The notes under the pieces: model-generated
Database searches by the model: none
What the model was told of the DNA's origin: nothing
Seen by the model: the letters and a program-made list of their open reading frames with translations, nothing else
Made by a program: the position numbers and the translations under genes
Origin: Sistotremastrum niveocremeum HHB9708
Taxonomy: Eukaryota > Basidiomycota > Agaricomycetes > Sistotremastrales > Sistotremastraceae
Length of the DNA stretch: 64,000 bases
Direction of reading: 5' to 3'
Assembly: GCA_001630475.1 (NCBI GenBank)
Contig: KV419403.1
Span: 371,387-435,386 of the forward strand
Part shown: one piece after another, positions 1 to 13,035 of the stretch
How positions within the stretch are numbered: the stretch's first letter is position 1
Layout: each line of letters starts with the position of its first letter

Positions 1-767
1 TGCAAATCAGAATTTGCAAGAACATGATGTCCAAAAGCAATGTGACTGCACATCAGAGAGGAAGTTTCTTGCACTGTGATCATCTCCAAGCTGTATCTTC
101 AGTTGTCAAGTCTATACAAGTCAGAGACACAGGTTCTGCATGCCGGAAATCAAGAGAACACTTTCTAGGTTTCTGATCATTATGGCACATCAAGCATCCC
201 CAACCATTCATTTGGCCATTTGATACCCCATTTTCCCATTGATATGCAACTCTGGGCAGCAAATGCAGCTTTTACAATGATGTTGGAGGAATTCTCAGGC
301 TCCAGGGCTTGCCGGGGTCAAGGTGTTTGTCAGAGAAGCAGCAGCTGAGAAGTGGAAGCAAAGAAGCAAAGAAGCATCAGGGTTCAGGGGCTATGCTTCT
401 GCCGGAGTTAGTGGACCCTGAATTTCCGCTTTTGGTAAATGAAATTTTTCAAATATTTTTTCAAATACTGACCCAACCCTACTCCACACCTAAAATAGCA
501 AAAAAGCGAAATTTGGCGCACGCACATCACACACATTTTGAAAAAGTATAGACCTGGTTTTGTCTGAGAGCTTTGTAGGGGACTGATGGGGCAGAAAAGG
601 CATTTTTTCGAAATTTTGCCTGGAGTGGCGCGCGCACCGTGGTGAAATTTCAAAATTTCAAAATTTCATGGTGAACGCACGCCAAAGTCGGAAAATTCTG
701 GCTATCCAACGCCACCCACTCAAAATTTTGAAATTTTTCATGGTGTGCACACGCCACACCCAAAATT
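1..767. repeat. gene-free AT-rich stretch with recurring palindrome-like units
   Basis: I see no supportable gene here. From about 600 to 800 the sequence repeats variants of a unit combining GGCG(T/C)GCGCAC-like cores, CATGGTG and runs such as AAATTTCAAAATTT. Similar units recur near 880-905. The arrangement suggests decayed repeats or the edge of an old mobile element, but no ends or target duplications could be assigned. Confidence 0.4.
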
Positions 768-1953
768 TTGTGGTGCACACACGCCAAACCCCAAAATTGC
801 ATGGATCAGCGCCAACATTGGCCCAAAATCTTAAAACTTAGAGAGATTTTTGTCCATGAAAAAGGGTGGTCCACAACCTCTGGGAGTGGCGTGCGCATGG
901 TGCCAAACATAGCCTTATATGGTAATTTTACCATGGGACGGACCACTTTTAGCCTGTACGATTATTTACCAGAACGGTCCTCCATAGGTATTGAACAGGC
1001 CCGGGAAAATCTGAATCAAGCTTACGCTGCCAGACTGGCTGCCGATCGTGACTTCAAGAAAAGTAAGTTCTATTGCGTTGACTATTCTGGTGTTGAATGT
1101 TCTACAGATCTTGTGATTACGGATGGGATGGCGCTCTATGTAAGAAACAACCATCGGTTCTCATGGCAACATACTCACCAGAACTAGCTCTACGAGACCC
1201 GTTCTAATTTTCGTCAGGACATTAAGGAGGCTGCTTTGCAGATTGTTGAAGACAAGTACGATCTGTACAATAACCACAACACTTGGCCTGGTCAACCCCC
1301 AGCGAGCCATGACACGGATCTTGTCAGAGAGAGAGTCGAGCATCTCTTGACTAACGGAAACTTCTTGATTCGCCGCGACGAAGGGGTTTGTCATGTGTTT
1401 TTTTTTTGTCAATTCTAACACTCATTGAATTTGCACTAGTCTAATATCTACAACTTTGGTCATGCTGCGCTGGAGGAAACAGCTTTCAGAGCCTTCTGGG
1501 GCAAAAAGGGTTTAGCGCGTAGACTTCCGGAAAAGTTTCAAGTCTTCCCGCGGATGGGTCTGGTGCTTGTCGCGACTGCTGTCAGTATGTTTTCACAGGA
1601 CGTTCTTCCTAACATCTCATCTGTGGCCTTTAGGTTCAATGTGCGCTCATGAGTTACAAGGGCGGCGGCAAAGCCAAACTCGATTTCCATGCTCGTACCT
1701 TCACTCCGATTTATCTCAAGCAACTCGCCGCCCTTGAATATCTTGAGGCTGATGCATTGAAAGGTCCCCGTTTGGAGCGAATGCGTACTCGATGGTCAAC
1801 AATTTTGTAAGTGTACTCGGTCGTCTGTTAACGTTTGTTATTCATATTCTCACCCTTGATAGCTTCGAGCGCGCTCGTGTGGATCCTGGATTGAAGTATC
1901 TGCCTGACATGACAGAAGTCGGGGTGAACACGGACGACGACGACACGTCGTAA
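768..1953 (+). CDS. DUF6532-like protein, N-terminally truncated
   Basis: Function unknown; the DUF6532 domain is widely expanded in mushroom genomes. The joined frame is open through exons ending at 1062, then 1108-1139, 1188-1385, 1440-1580, 1634-1806 and 1863-1953, with every junction in phase and GT-AG. The later exons carry the family pattern: an NFGHAAL segment, an aromatic FWGKKG step, a hydrophobic GLVLVATAVQCAL helix and a basic TPIYLKQLAALEY helix. An acidic tail of aspartates precedes the stop. The start is uncertain: the first exon runs back into the AT-rich repeat region, an ATG at 933 is possible, and the usual long N-terminal half is absent. A complete DNA transposon lies about 350 bp past the stop in the 3' flank. 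It may be a domain remnant or a short paralogue. Confidence 0.6.
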
Positions 1954-2298
1954 TTCCCCAGTCTCTCGGTTCTGCATCGTCTTCCCCCGTCTGGCAACCT
2001 CGTCATTGTTCCGCGTCCTGCGTCTTCGTCCTGCGTCTTTGTCGATCGGAAAAGTTGTCCTTGATCGCTTTCCGTCGTTTTTTTTTTTTGATTTGCATTG
2101 TGTCTTTCGTTCTGCTCTCTCCATCCACACTCCGACTCCTCATTCACCTATCCCTCATCATCCGTCATAACTTTATACCGCCACACTAATTTTCTCCCTC
2201 TTTCTTCCATTAACTCATCCCCCCTTCCCCCATTGACTCATCCCCCCTTCCCTTCATTCAGCAATCGCGCACTCGTTTTTTCACTTGTGCCCCTCTCT
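1954..2298. other. pyrimidine-rich 3' flank
   Basis: A C/T-rich tract (about 2105-2290, with repeated CATCCCCCTTCCC-like units) fills the space between the DUF6532-like stop and the transposon. No coding potential is apparent. It is probably 3' untranslated or spacer sequence into which the transposon inserted. Confidence 0.4.
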
Positions 2299-2305
2299 TT
2301 TGTAG
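2299..2305 (+). repeat. left target-site duplication of the transposon
   Basis: TTTGTAG directly precedes the left inverted end; the same heptamer follows the right end. Confidence 0.75.
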
Positions 2306-5300
2306 TGGGGATCGGCAACCCCTATAACGAATTTGTGACCATTACATAAGCTTATCTCTACTCGCGTCGTGGCAAATCCTCCCTCCCACAGCTTTCCCTC
2401 TCGTTCTGATGCTCCGTGCGGATAATAAATCGTTATAAAATAAGTACGATATCCTAAGACCTATGAGATATCGTATATGCAAAATTCATCCCAAATGAGA
2501 CTTTATTCGTCATCCGGCTCGTCCTCACACTCAAACTCATCTCGTCTCGTCATCTGCACGTCCATCTCGTCCCCATCCCCTGTTGATTCTTGCTGAATCC
2601 CTCTGGCAACTTGAACCTTATACCTCTCAACGGCCTTTAGCACCGCTGCCAGTCTGTCAGCTCTAAGAGGCATCTCCTTTGCTCGAGGAATTTCCTTATC
2701 CACCAGTCGTAGTCGTTTGATCTGAGCATCGAGTTGGGCACGGGTCATACGGGTGAGCGCATCGTGATCTAAAACAATCTCAGTGTTCATAACTGCGTCC
2801 AGAGCCTGTTTTCGCTTCTGTGCGTTTGCGAGAGCTTTCGCTCGGGTGGCCTCCACGCGGGCCCGGTCGTGCTCGATCGCCCCTTTCTTGCGTTTCATCT
2901 CCAATCCACTGTCATCCTGCCTCCGAGCTTCTGTTCGCACATGCTTGTCAAGTTTTTTATCGCTCGTCATCTCAACGTATCGGCCGGTGCGATTTTTCTT
3001 GTATTTGGCCTTGGCATTGTGCATCAATAACGAGAGCCTAGGATTCGCGCGTTGGGTTACCCGGAATGAACCCAGAGCTCCCTCGTTGTGGTCGTTTGTG
3101 GGATGCATTCGGGCTCTGTTCCGTTCCGCAGGGGTGAGTGTGGCGATCGTGCCATCATGTGCAAACTCGGCTGAAAATCTTTGCCAGGTTTGGAGTGCAC
3201 CTTCAAAGAAAGCTACCAACAATGCGCTCAGGTGAGGTAGCGTCGGGCTCATCTGCTGGATCGCATATACAACCTCTGGTCGTTCCCACTGTTGCCCGTC
3301 CATCGCCCCAGTGATGCAACTGACATTGTTTGAGACGAGAAGAGATGGATCCTGGATTATCGCTTTGCAATGGGCAATGACATGGAGATGGAGAGGGCCG
3401 AGGTGGAGAGCATTGGTGTCCTTGATATTCTGACCTCGGATGCGGCGTAGATACGGATGGGTAATAGATTGAGAATAGAGGGCCAGAACACAGAGTTCCT
3501 GGATCGTCGGAAGGTCGTGTAGCGCATCCCAAAGGTTTTGTTCCATGTGATTTAATGAATGAGAGTCCTTCTTGTCTTTGACAAGTAGAAGAAACTCTTT
3601 ATATAACGGCAGATGAACCAGAAGCTCAGCGGCGGCTTCACAGTGTGACTGATATCGGGTATTGCTTGTGTCGGGGAAGTTGACCGCGTAACCTAAAATA
3701 TCCACAAAATACCAACGATAGGTGTCCTGTTGACCTTTCTTGTCGTCCTTGTGATTAAATATGGCTCCTGCAAGACTGGTTGCCTTGACCGCACCACCGA
3801 CCGAAACATCGAGGGCCCGTGTTTTCGCCACCGAGACCCCTGGTTCTGCAGCCACTGCTGCATTATCTCGATTCATGAGCTTTCGTGGGCCGATTACTCC
3901 GGCTGTCAGCCACCAGGCACCCATTGATGTGTTTCCACCCTTCACAGCGTTGAGATCCTTGTGCATACAGCAGCCTGTCCAGACGAAAAGCCGTTCGTGA
4001 CGCTGTTCTTCGGTGCTGAGCTTCTGGAACGCCTCCTCCCCTATTTCTTGTTGCAGTGATTTCAGTACCTGTCTGTCATGCGCCTCTCGTTCCGTCTCTG
4101 TGAGACGTTGCCAGCATTCATACCCTCCCAGAGCCTGCATCGCTGCATGACTCCTGAGCCAGAGAAGTCGCAAGACCTCGTCCGAAGGCATGTCGAGGAG
4201 GGCATTCTCGCCTCGGATCTCGAGACAACATGCATTCTTGTATTCCTCCATCAGACGAGCGAGTTTCTTCTGGTCTTCCGCATGGTCCATGTGAATCCCC
4301 GTAAATTTTGCAACGAAAGCACGAGGATCGATGGGGTTTGCTTGACCTTTTGGAGTAGCATTGTATGCTCTGGCGATCTCTTCTAGACGTGTGATCCAGC
4401 CTCGTAGTTGCTCTTCACTAGTGTGACTGACAGCCGAATCAACACCTAGATGAAAGTTTTCGAATAGCCCGTCAGGACCAATAGTGTCGATCGTTTTTGC
4501 TTCGTAGTTCCGGTGTCGATGAGTGGTTCCGTCCCCACTAATGGTGATACCTGATACTGCGGTTGGTATACCTTGAAAGCGGATAGAAGGATTGAGATGT
4601 TACCTTCGGCAGCAGTCATTTTCTCTGCTAGCTGAATATCTGCATATATGCCGCCTTCTCTATTGCATCGACCCACAGTCCGAGCATCCAGCTTTCCTTT
4701 CACTTCTTTTCCTAGAGCCTGCCCTACCACCTGCACTACTGGACCAACTGCCACAGCCGGAACACCCAGTACAGTCAACTCTCTCGTCATTGCTCGGAAC
4801 TCGGGTTTGTAAACACCATGCTCCCGCAGGTGTACAAACCTGCTTTCGTCCTCGGACTTCTTCACGGCTTTGGCCACCGCTCGTTCGGTTTGCCCAGGGT
4901 GACGGCTAATTTGAGCAGACTTGTTGTGGCAGAGCTTCTTGTATTTTACCACTTGCCCTTCGAGGCTTTCTATCTGTTCGGTTCCAGTATCATGTTAGAC
5001 GCCCCTGAATGGATCATCAGTAAACAAACAAACATACCCTATCCCCGAGTTTGATGACTTGAGCATGATTTTGTTTGGTACGTTCGCTCTCGAGACTCTC
5101 CTGTAGGGAAATTTCTCGTGCCTTCGAGGCCTCGAGCTCCTTATGTAGGTGGGCGATGGTATCCTTCCCACGATTTAGGACTTTAGTGGCGTTCCGGAAT
5201 TTTTTTGTATAGTGAGCAGCACGTTCCTTTAACTTTGAGACAAGAGGGAGGGACGCAGGAGGTGGTATATTCTCTTTGTCTGCGCAGACACGCCCACTTT

Positions 5301-5875
5301 CGCCCTCACTATCCTCATTCTCTGACTCTGAGCCGCTAGCTTCGCCACTTCTGGAACAGTTGGCGCTGATAGCTTGCAACCGAGCAGCACAACACTGCTC
5401 CTTCTGAGCGGTGCTGCGTTTCCTTTTACGAATCAATGGGAGGCCCTTCTCAGGCATGTGGGAGTGCAATCCCTGGAGAAGCACGACGCGTCGCGACGCG
5501 CCAGACGGCTTATGTAAGCGACTTCTTCCTCCCGACCGCTCGCCTTCCAGAAACGGTCACACACGGTCACTACAGGGGCAACGAGTGGACCAGAGGGATG
5601 GATTTCACGATCAAAATGATTTGTCCAGAATGTTTGTTCGAAAAAGGCTTATTAGCGCGAGATCAGATGTATTATGACGCATTACAGGACAAAAACAAAA
5701 ATTTCGTTCTGAACATCCTGTTCAGAGAACCGAGAAACCCCCATTCAGCAGAAAATCCGGGCAAATACCTTGGGCGTTAGACCCAGGCAATGCGTTTGCC
5801 ACGATTTTGGCATTTTCCCGCCAAACGACGCGTCACGTCGGAGTTGAAATTTTGGCAGAGGGTTGCCGATCCCCA
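2306..5875 (-). mobile_element. complete DNA transposon, 16-bp TIRs, hAT-like ends
   Basis: The element starts with TGGGGATCGGCAACCC (2306-2321) and ends with its exact reverse complement (5860-5875). It is flanked by the direct repeat TTTGTAG at 2299-2305 and 5876-5882, which I read as the target-site duplication. Everything between is explained by one long spliced gene on the minus strand plus short flanks. The ends resemble the CAGGGGTCGGCAA-type termini common in hAT elements, but hAT duplications are 8 bp and only 7 bp match perfectly here, so the superfamily is inferred, not proven. Perfect ends and an unbroken reading frame suggest a young and possibly autonomous copy. Confidence 0.85.
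2503..5457 (-). CDS. transposase-like protein of the 3.57 kb DNA transposon
   Basis: Probable transposase of about 945 residues. Exons are 5457-5038, 4973-4604 and 4550-2503, in phase with GT-AG introns of 64 and 53 bp. The N-terminus is basic, then acidic serine-rich, then a coiled coil (about residues 80-150). A SGDGTTHRHRNYE motif lies near residue 268, placing an aspartate where RNase-H-fold transposases have their first catalytic acid. CCMHKDLNAVKGG lies near residue 457 and resembles the CxxH-LN segment of hAT proteins. The C-terminus is lysine/arginine-rich helix and ends in an acidic tail. I recognise this architecture as a common unnamed protein of basidiomycete genomes; the transposase role is inferred from its position inside matching inverted ends. 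No frameshift or stop is visible. The start is the first ATG (5457); an in-frame GTG lies at 5484. Confidence 0.8.
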
Positions 5876-5882
5876 TTTGTAG
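5876..5882 (+). repeat. right target-site duplication of the transposon
   Basis: TTTGTAG directly follows the right inverted end and matches the left copy at 2299-2305. Confidence 0.75.
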
Positions 5883-6616
5883 TGCTGCTTGTGCCCATCC
5901 GTAGTCTACATTATTGTTTTTGAATGAATACTGCATCTGGCTATCCTGCTAGGTGGCATCCTATTTCCTATACTGAGCGTGATCCGTGTAATCTGCCGAA
6001 CGAATCAATGGGAATTGCGGGACTCTATGGGGTTCTACGGGACATGAGGGAATCTATAGGAACCTGTTAGAATCAAGGGAATGTATGAAAGCCGAGAGAG
6101 AATCTATGGACTGACTCTGTTCCGTGGAGAATCTATGCAGCGCTCGTGTAGCCGTCAGCGATCTATGAAGAGCTCGGTAAGCATCAGTCTTCTATGTGGG
6201 AAGCTGGCCAGATATGGGCCGCATCAGAGATTCTTGATTTCTATAGAAATTTCCCGACGTTCTAGGCAACTCTGTCCGGTTGGCCCGCAGTCTATGAAGG
6301 AAGCCGGTTACTATGGGTAACCTTCAATACTCTATGTACGTTCGGGAGAACAAGCCGCTTCTATACTCTTCTTTCGGAGATCACCTCCCGCTAAGGAAAC
6401 TCCGTATTCTCCTAGCGTTCTATTGCGACTACCAAAGAAGCCGGCGCACGTTGGGACCGTTCTGGCTCGGCCAATCAATCTACGGAGTGCTCCGAACCCT
6501 GAAATCAGGTTATGGGGGTCTACGCGGCGATCCGAAGACGGGTTGGCGATCTATGCCCGGCTAGTGATTTGAGGCCTTTCTCTGGCTGCTATGAAACTAT
6601 GCGGTGCTATGCAAAT
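5883..6616. repeat. ~29-bp periodic degenerate repeat with TCTATG core
   Basis: A short core, (A)TCTATG or a one-base variant, recurs at about 6024, 6053, 6082, 6103, 6132, 6162, 6191, 6240, 6291, 6331, 6360, 6419, 6479, 6509 and 6550. Many intervals are 29-30 bp or a multiple of that. The roughly 22 bases between cores do not look alike from unit to unit. The open frames here are short and unlike any family I know. I read it as a worn minisatellite or an array of anchored short motifs of unknown role. Confidence 0.45.
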
Positions 6617-8112
6617 CTAGAGAGACAGTTCCGGGTTTGCTGATGCTCTGTGATCGACGATCGCTATTAGCACTTGATAGAGCATACACCATTGCGGTTG
6701 GCCGCAAGTCAGATATGTGAGATCGAGCAAAAACGACGAGAGACACAGGGCGATACAAAGCGGAGGTGCTGAGAAGTGGCGAGGCTGAAAGACGCCGTCT
6801 AATGAAGTACCAGTCCTGCTGTAGCAGTATTGATATGAGAGGTTTGCAGGATTGCAGTCAAAACTCGTAGTCAACAGGCCGGCAAATACTTCTTTCGCAA
6901 TATTGATGGTGAGATGTGTAACTTGATCAAGAGCAGTGACTTCGTCCGGAGGGGACCACGGGAGCTTTCAATTTACCAGTACCAGTCTAGTAGCACGTAT
7001 GGGATCGTGAGGGGCTAGCACAGATCGGGTCCTGCGAGATGCATGGTGATTCAGATCTGCTTTGATTGACAGTCCAGAAATCAGAAAGAATAGCAGCATC
7101 AGGATGAGCCTGAGTCTAAATGTTTCGAGCTGCAATCGTAGAAAATCAAGGACACTCGCCTCAGTAACCAGCAGTAGCCTTCGAACAAGAAAGACGACGT
7201 TTTGGGAATAAACAGAGAAGCCAGGGTCGAGATTATGGAGAAGAGAAGAACTTGAAGACAACAGATGACTTATTCACCACAAATCGGCGTACTCGGCCAA
7301 GCAAGCAAAACGTATTCGGGGCCATAGCATGTGAAGGCACCAAGAGTCTCCGTATAAATTTTGGTGCCGCCGAGACCAATAATAGGATCTAGGAGCCCTC
7401 CCCGCCCTGGCGTGAGATGAACGTACAACGACGGCAAGAATTGGCCGTCAATTTGCAAAATAGATGACCAGTAACGTTATAACGAAGCACATTCGTAAGC
7501 CATCAGCAAGACCACAAGTGAAGCAGCTTTCCACTTTACACATACGTGAAGTTGAAGAGTCTCCGGATCACCATCAACCTCTGCCATGCCTACTCCTAAT
7601 CATTAGAGATAAAATTGATAAAGGATATAGATCAAATCTTACCGCAGCAGCTTACAGGCTTGCATCATCGATTCATCGGTAGTTCCGCTTTGACCTCGTT
7701 GCCATCAACGTCGCCAGCAACGATAGAACCAGACGCAGAAGCACAAGACCGAGGACAATGGCCAAATTGTAAGCCGCAGCACATTGGAGCTGTTTGACGC
7801 ATGGACGCATGGAGAAGAAGTCCGTCTTGGAAAGGGTACAATGCCGTTGCGATCGTCCATTAGGCCATGAGGCTAGGAGGAGCCAATGTTCCCGAATATC
7901 CAGGTAACGAGAAGAGAAGCTATCGCTGTACATGTCGATGTGAAGACACAAGTACAATACCGCCAGTACAAAGAAGACGCATCCACGTCGACGGTCGCAG
8001 CATAAGAGCGCACCCTCGGCTTACATATCCGAATGCCGAAATGCCGGACAGGGAAGTCTCGGATAACGGCACCGGTAAAGATTCGGCATCGGTAGCACCC
8101 TGATCGGACATA
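6617..8112 (-). pseudogene. unrecognised, possibly decayed membrane-protein ORFs
   Basis: Several open segments share the minus strand. An N-terminal piece starting at 8112 (MSDQGATDAES...) runs to 7920. A hydrophobic stretch lies at 7760-7690, a segment with a GLGGTK motif at 7458-7270, another hydrophobic helix at 7130-7060, and a helix-like piece at about 6950-6617. I could not join them through ordinary introns into one convincing frame; two candidate introns would be only about 35 bp. It may be a real gene with odd splicing or a decayed one. Family unknown. Confidence 0.25.
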
Positions 8113-8834
8113 CCGCTTCCCACGAAACACATGTTCCTCGCTTGTTCCTGATTCACTGATCTTCCTTATCAACCCTGATCCGACCCTGTCTCGTTTCTCG
8201 GGTCTCGGATATGTTTCGGCAGTTTCGTTACAAAATCGATAATCTCTGAAACTGAATTTTGGAGACGAAGAATCAGACAGGAAAAGTTGGAGTTCATTTG
8301 ATTTATTGATGAGTTAGTTGACTATGTTAGAAGGCATCCTAATCTATAAGATACAGTCACAAAAACAGGGGTCGAGAGTATGAGTATATATGATACAAGG
8401 AACGACAGATACATAAGAAAGAAAGAACAAGAGGAAGAAAACAGGAACGAGCAGCCCGAGATAAGGGAGTTAGAAGTTAAAGAGTTAAAATTTTAAAAGG
8501 CGATGAGGATAGGAGTGAGAGTAAGAAGCACCAGTAACAGGTGTGAAAGAGAAGAAAGAACAAGAACGAGAGAAAGCCAAATCAATCGGCTTCGCTCGAG
8601 GCTAGGCTGCATCGTGTTTTACACCTTACAAAGATAAATAATTCCCGCCTGGAGAATCGTCTTTGGAAGAGAAACCAAAAAGAGAAATGATCCATAGAGA
8701 TCAACGATGAAAGAAGATGAGAGAAAATCGTAAAGGGTGTTGACGTGCACGTATTCATCTGCGGCGAGGATGCCGAGAAAGTCACAGCGCATGTTTTGAG
8801 TCAACGCGAGGGGCATAGCATAGTACGTCAAGAT
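8113..8834. other. intergenic region downstream of GH16
   Basis: Purine-rich on the plus strand from about 8400 to 8580. It is probably 3' untranslated and spacer DNA of the GH16 gene, whose stop is at 8835. No gene seen. Confidence 0.4.
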
Positions 8835-10178
8835 TTATGAAATGTTGTAGGTAGCGATATAGTTGATGACCCATTTCGCATCTGCATCCAAAGAGAGGAA
8901 AGTCAGTAATCTGACACGTGGTACGACACGCGCCAAGCGCACGCCGAAAGAGAAGGACTCACACTTGAAATTAGCAGGATTTTGAACTGCCTCGGCACAC
9001 GTTCCAGGACATCCGGCAGATCCATAACTCGCGCCTGCCCAATCTCCGCACAGTCTATAAATCAATAGAATTAGCCAAGAAAATCGACGTGGCAGTAGGA
9101 AGAACGAACGTAGTGTCGATGACCATTTGATGATTGTTGAAATGGCTCGATGAACAGCTTGAGGTGGCCCAGAAAGCAGCAGGCGATCCCCATGAGGTAG
9201 GCTGAGGATGGAAGGAGCTAATATCCCCCGGAATCGCGCCTCGCGCAAAGTGCCCTGCAGGAAAGAGGATGGTCAGTTACGCGTTCAGGGACGATGGCGA
9301 GTGCAGGCATGCCAGCGGAAATGAAACGCCAAGAGCCGAAAAGAGTCAAACTCACAGATTTTAATGCCAGTGTTATCCCATAGCATAGCGAATACACCGC
9401 CGTTGATAGAGTTAAGGTTATGACCGTAACTGTTTGGGTTATTGTCGGAGAAGGCGCAGCCGTCGTTATTGGCGTTGCTCGATGCGCACGTCGTGCCGAG
9501 CAAACGGGACGTGAAGGCGGGTGTGGTGGGAGCGGAAGGTGTGGTATCGGTCGAACATCCTGATCCCGTATGAAGCGTCATTTGATTCGTGGCTTGTTCG
9601 TGAACGCCTTCGACGATGTCGATCTCTCCACCATTCGGCCAGTTAGGACCAACCGTCCACCAAGCAGGCCAAACGGAGCAGCCATGGGGCATTTCTGCAT
9701 TTCGATCAGTTAAAATGTATCTTGGGATAGATCGTATGGAAGAGTACGCACTGACGACGTCCATAATGAAAAGACCTTGGTTATACACCTTGTTCGTCGA
9801 GATTCTGACGCTGTTTCGGGGCTGGCCAGGACCGAGAGGTGTATAATCGTCGACGGCAATGACTGCGGCACCGTTTCCATCGATGTAAGTCAAGTTGGCT
9901 TTGACAGCTTCATCCTGGGCCAAGTAGTTGACTTGTCCGTGGGTGGGATCGCCGAAATCCCAGTAAGACCACCCGTTGAAGAACGATTCGCCAGCGAACT
10001 TGTCTTCAAGGGTGTACGTCGCGCGACGTTCTAAGGTGGCATTCTGTTCTCTGGCATGACGAGCAATTTCGACATGTCTGCGCACGACAGCAGCTGACGA
10101 TCCAAAGCCAGAAGTGAGTGCTGAAGCGAGGAGAGGCAAAGCGGCGAGGACGAGACAAGGAGACGTCGAGGTGAACAT
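8835..10178 (-). CDS. secreted GH16 beta-glucanase (laminarinase-like)
   Basis: Secreted endo-beta-1,3(4)-glucanase of glycoside hydrolase family 16, about 349 residues, closely resembling the Phanerochaete laminarinase Lam16A type. Exons: 10178-9752, 9694-9356, 9254-9110, 9054-8963 and 8881-8835. The start MFTSTSPCLVL opens a clear signal peptide; a basic ERR site before ATYTLEDKF suggests propeptide removal. The catalytic motif GEIDIVEG (ExDxxE, nucleophile and acid/base glutamates) follows WPAWWTVGPNWPNG. Conserved cysteines sit in HTGSGC, DGC and the CGDWAG...GCPGTC tail. All junctions hold phase and no key residue is missing. It should act on fungal wall or plant beta-glucans outside the cell. 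An upstream in-frame methionine (10298) would bury the signal peptide and was not chosen. A purine-rich tract on the plus strand (10228-10270, CT-rich on the coding strand) just upstream is typical of fungal promoters. Confidence 0.93.
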
Positions 10179-11052
10179 TTTCAAAAAGAAAAAGTGGCGG
10201 AAGCAGAAGTCGTGATTAGGAGTCGACCTCGGGAGAAAAAAAAAGAGGAGAGGGAGGGAGGAGGAAGGGGCGGATGACAATGAACAAGGGACCCACAATC
10301 GGGAAAATCGAGTTGGTACTTATAATGGGTGCCGACAAGCGGGTGGCTGTGCCGATTGCCTTTGAGACCGGCTCGGAAGTCTCGATATAGAAAATGAAGC
10401 ATCCCGATCGAGAAACCATATCCAGGCCATCCGAGACAGTGAATGCATATCAACTCAGATAATGCCACTCGCACGCATTCGCTGATGATGAGATGAAGGA
10501 GATCACCGCCATTGCGCTCTGTGATGCAGCTCAATCAGCGGGATGCCTTTTCAGGCGGCGTTTGTCAAGAGGGCGGACTCCGGCTGAACGTCGTTGCCGG
10601 CGTCTCACAGGCCGAGGGCTGGGTGCGCTTCACGGTGGCATTGCCAAGTTCAGGAACGAGCACAATGGCCAAGTGCAATCACCAGATTCACCTTCGCTGT
10701 CGTGGCTTTGTCGACGCGCGGTTGATAGGACGAAATCCGGGGAGAGCCGAGACCCCTCGTCGCATGTTGACTGGGCCAAACAAAGCATTATTCCTCTTGT
10801 CTTCGCGACCCTGATCAACGTTGCCTTTTCTCTTATCTAACCGTGCCACGCACAGACCTCCAGCCTTTCATGAACGTGATCATACCGCAGGAATCACCAA
10901 ACGGTCCTCCTCAGCCTCGAAGCAAGTCGAATCGAAGATCGTATTCATTCAAATTCATTCCGTCCATCATGATTCTCTAGAAATACATTTCATGATCACC
11001 TCCTTTTCCGTAATCGTCCCTGCAACACTACGCGAGCGGAGCAAGACAAATT
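10179..11052. other. intergenic: GH16 promoter and PGM 3' flank
   Basis: The CT-rich (coding strand) tract at 10228-10270 and the rest of this stretch lie upstream of GH16 and downstream of phosphoglucomutase. Overlapping open frames at 10493-10840 show no recognisable protein. Confidence 0.5.

Positions 11053-13035
<1,983 letters not shown>

Noticed and set aside
6020-6560. CRISPR-like array
   Set aside because: The 29-30 bp spacing is suggestive, but the repeat core is only 6-8 bases and varies, the genome is eukaryotic and there are no cas genes.
10493-10840. Overlapping plus-strand ORFs between GH16 and phosphoglucomutase
   Set aside because: Two frames overlap, neither has a known domain or plausible splicing, and the region is explained as promoter and 3' flank.
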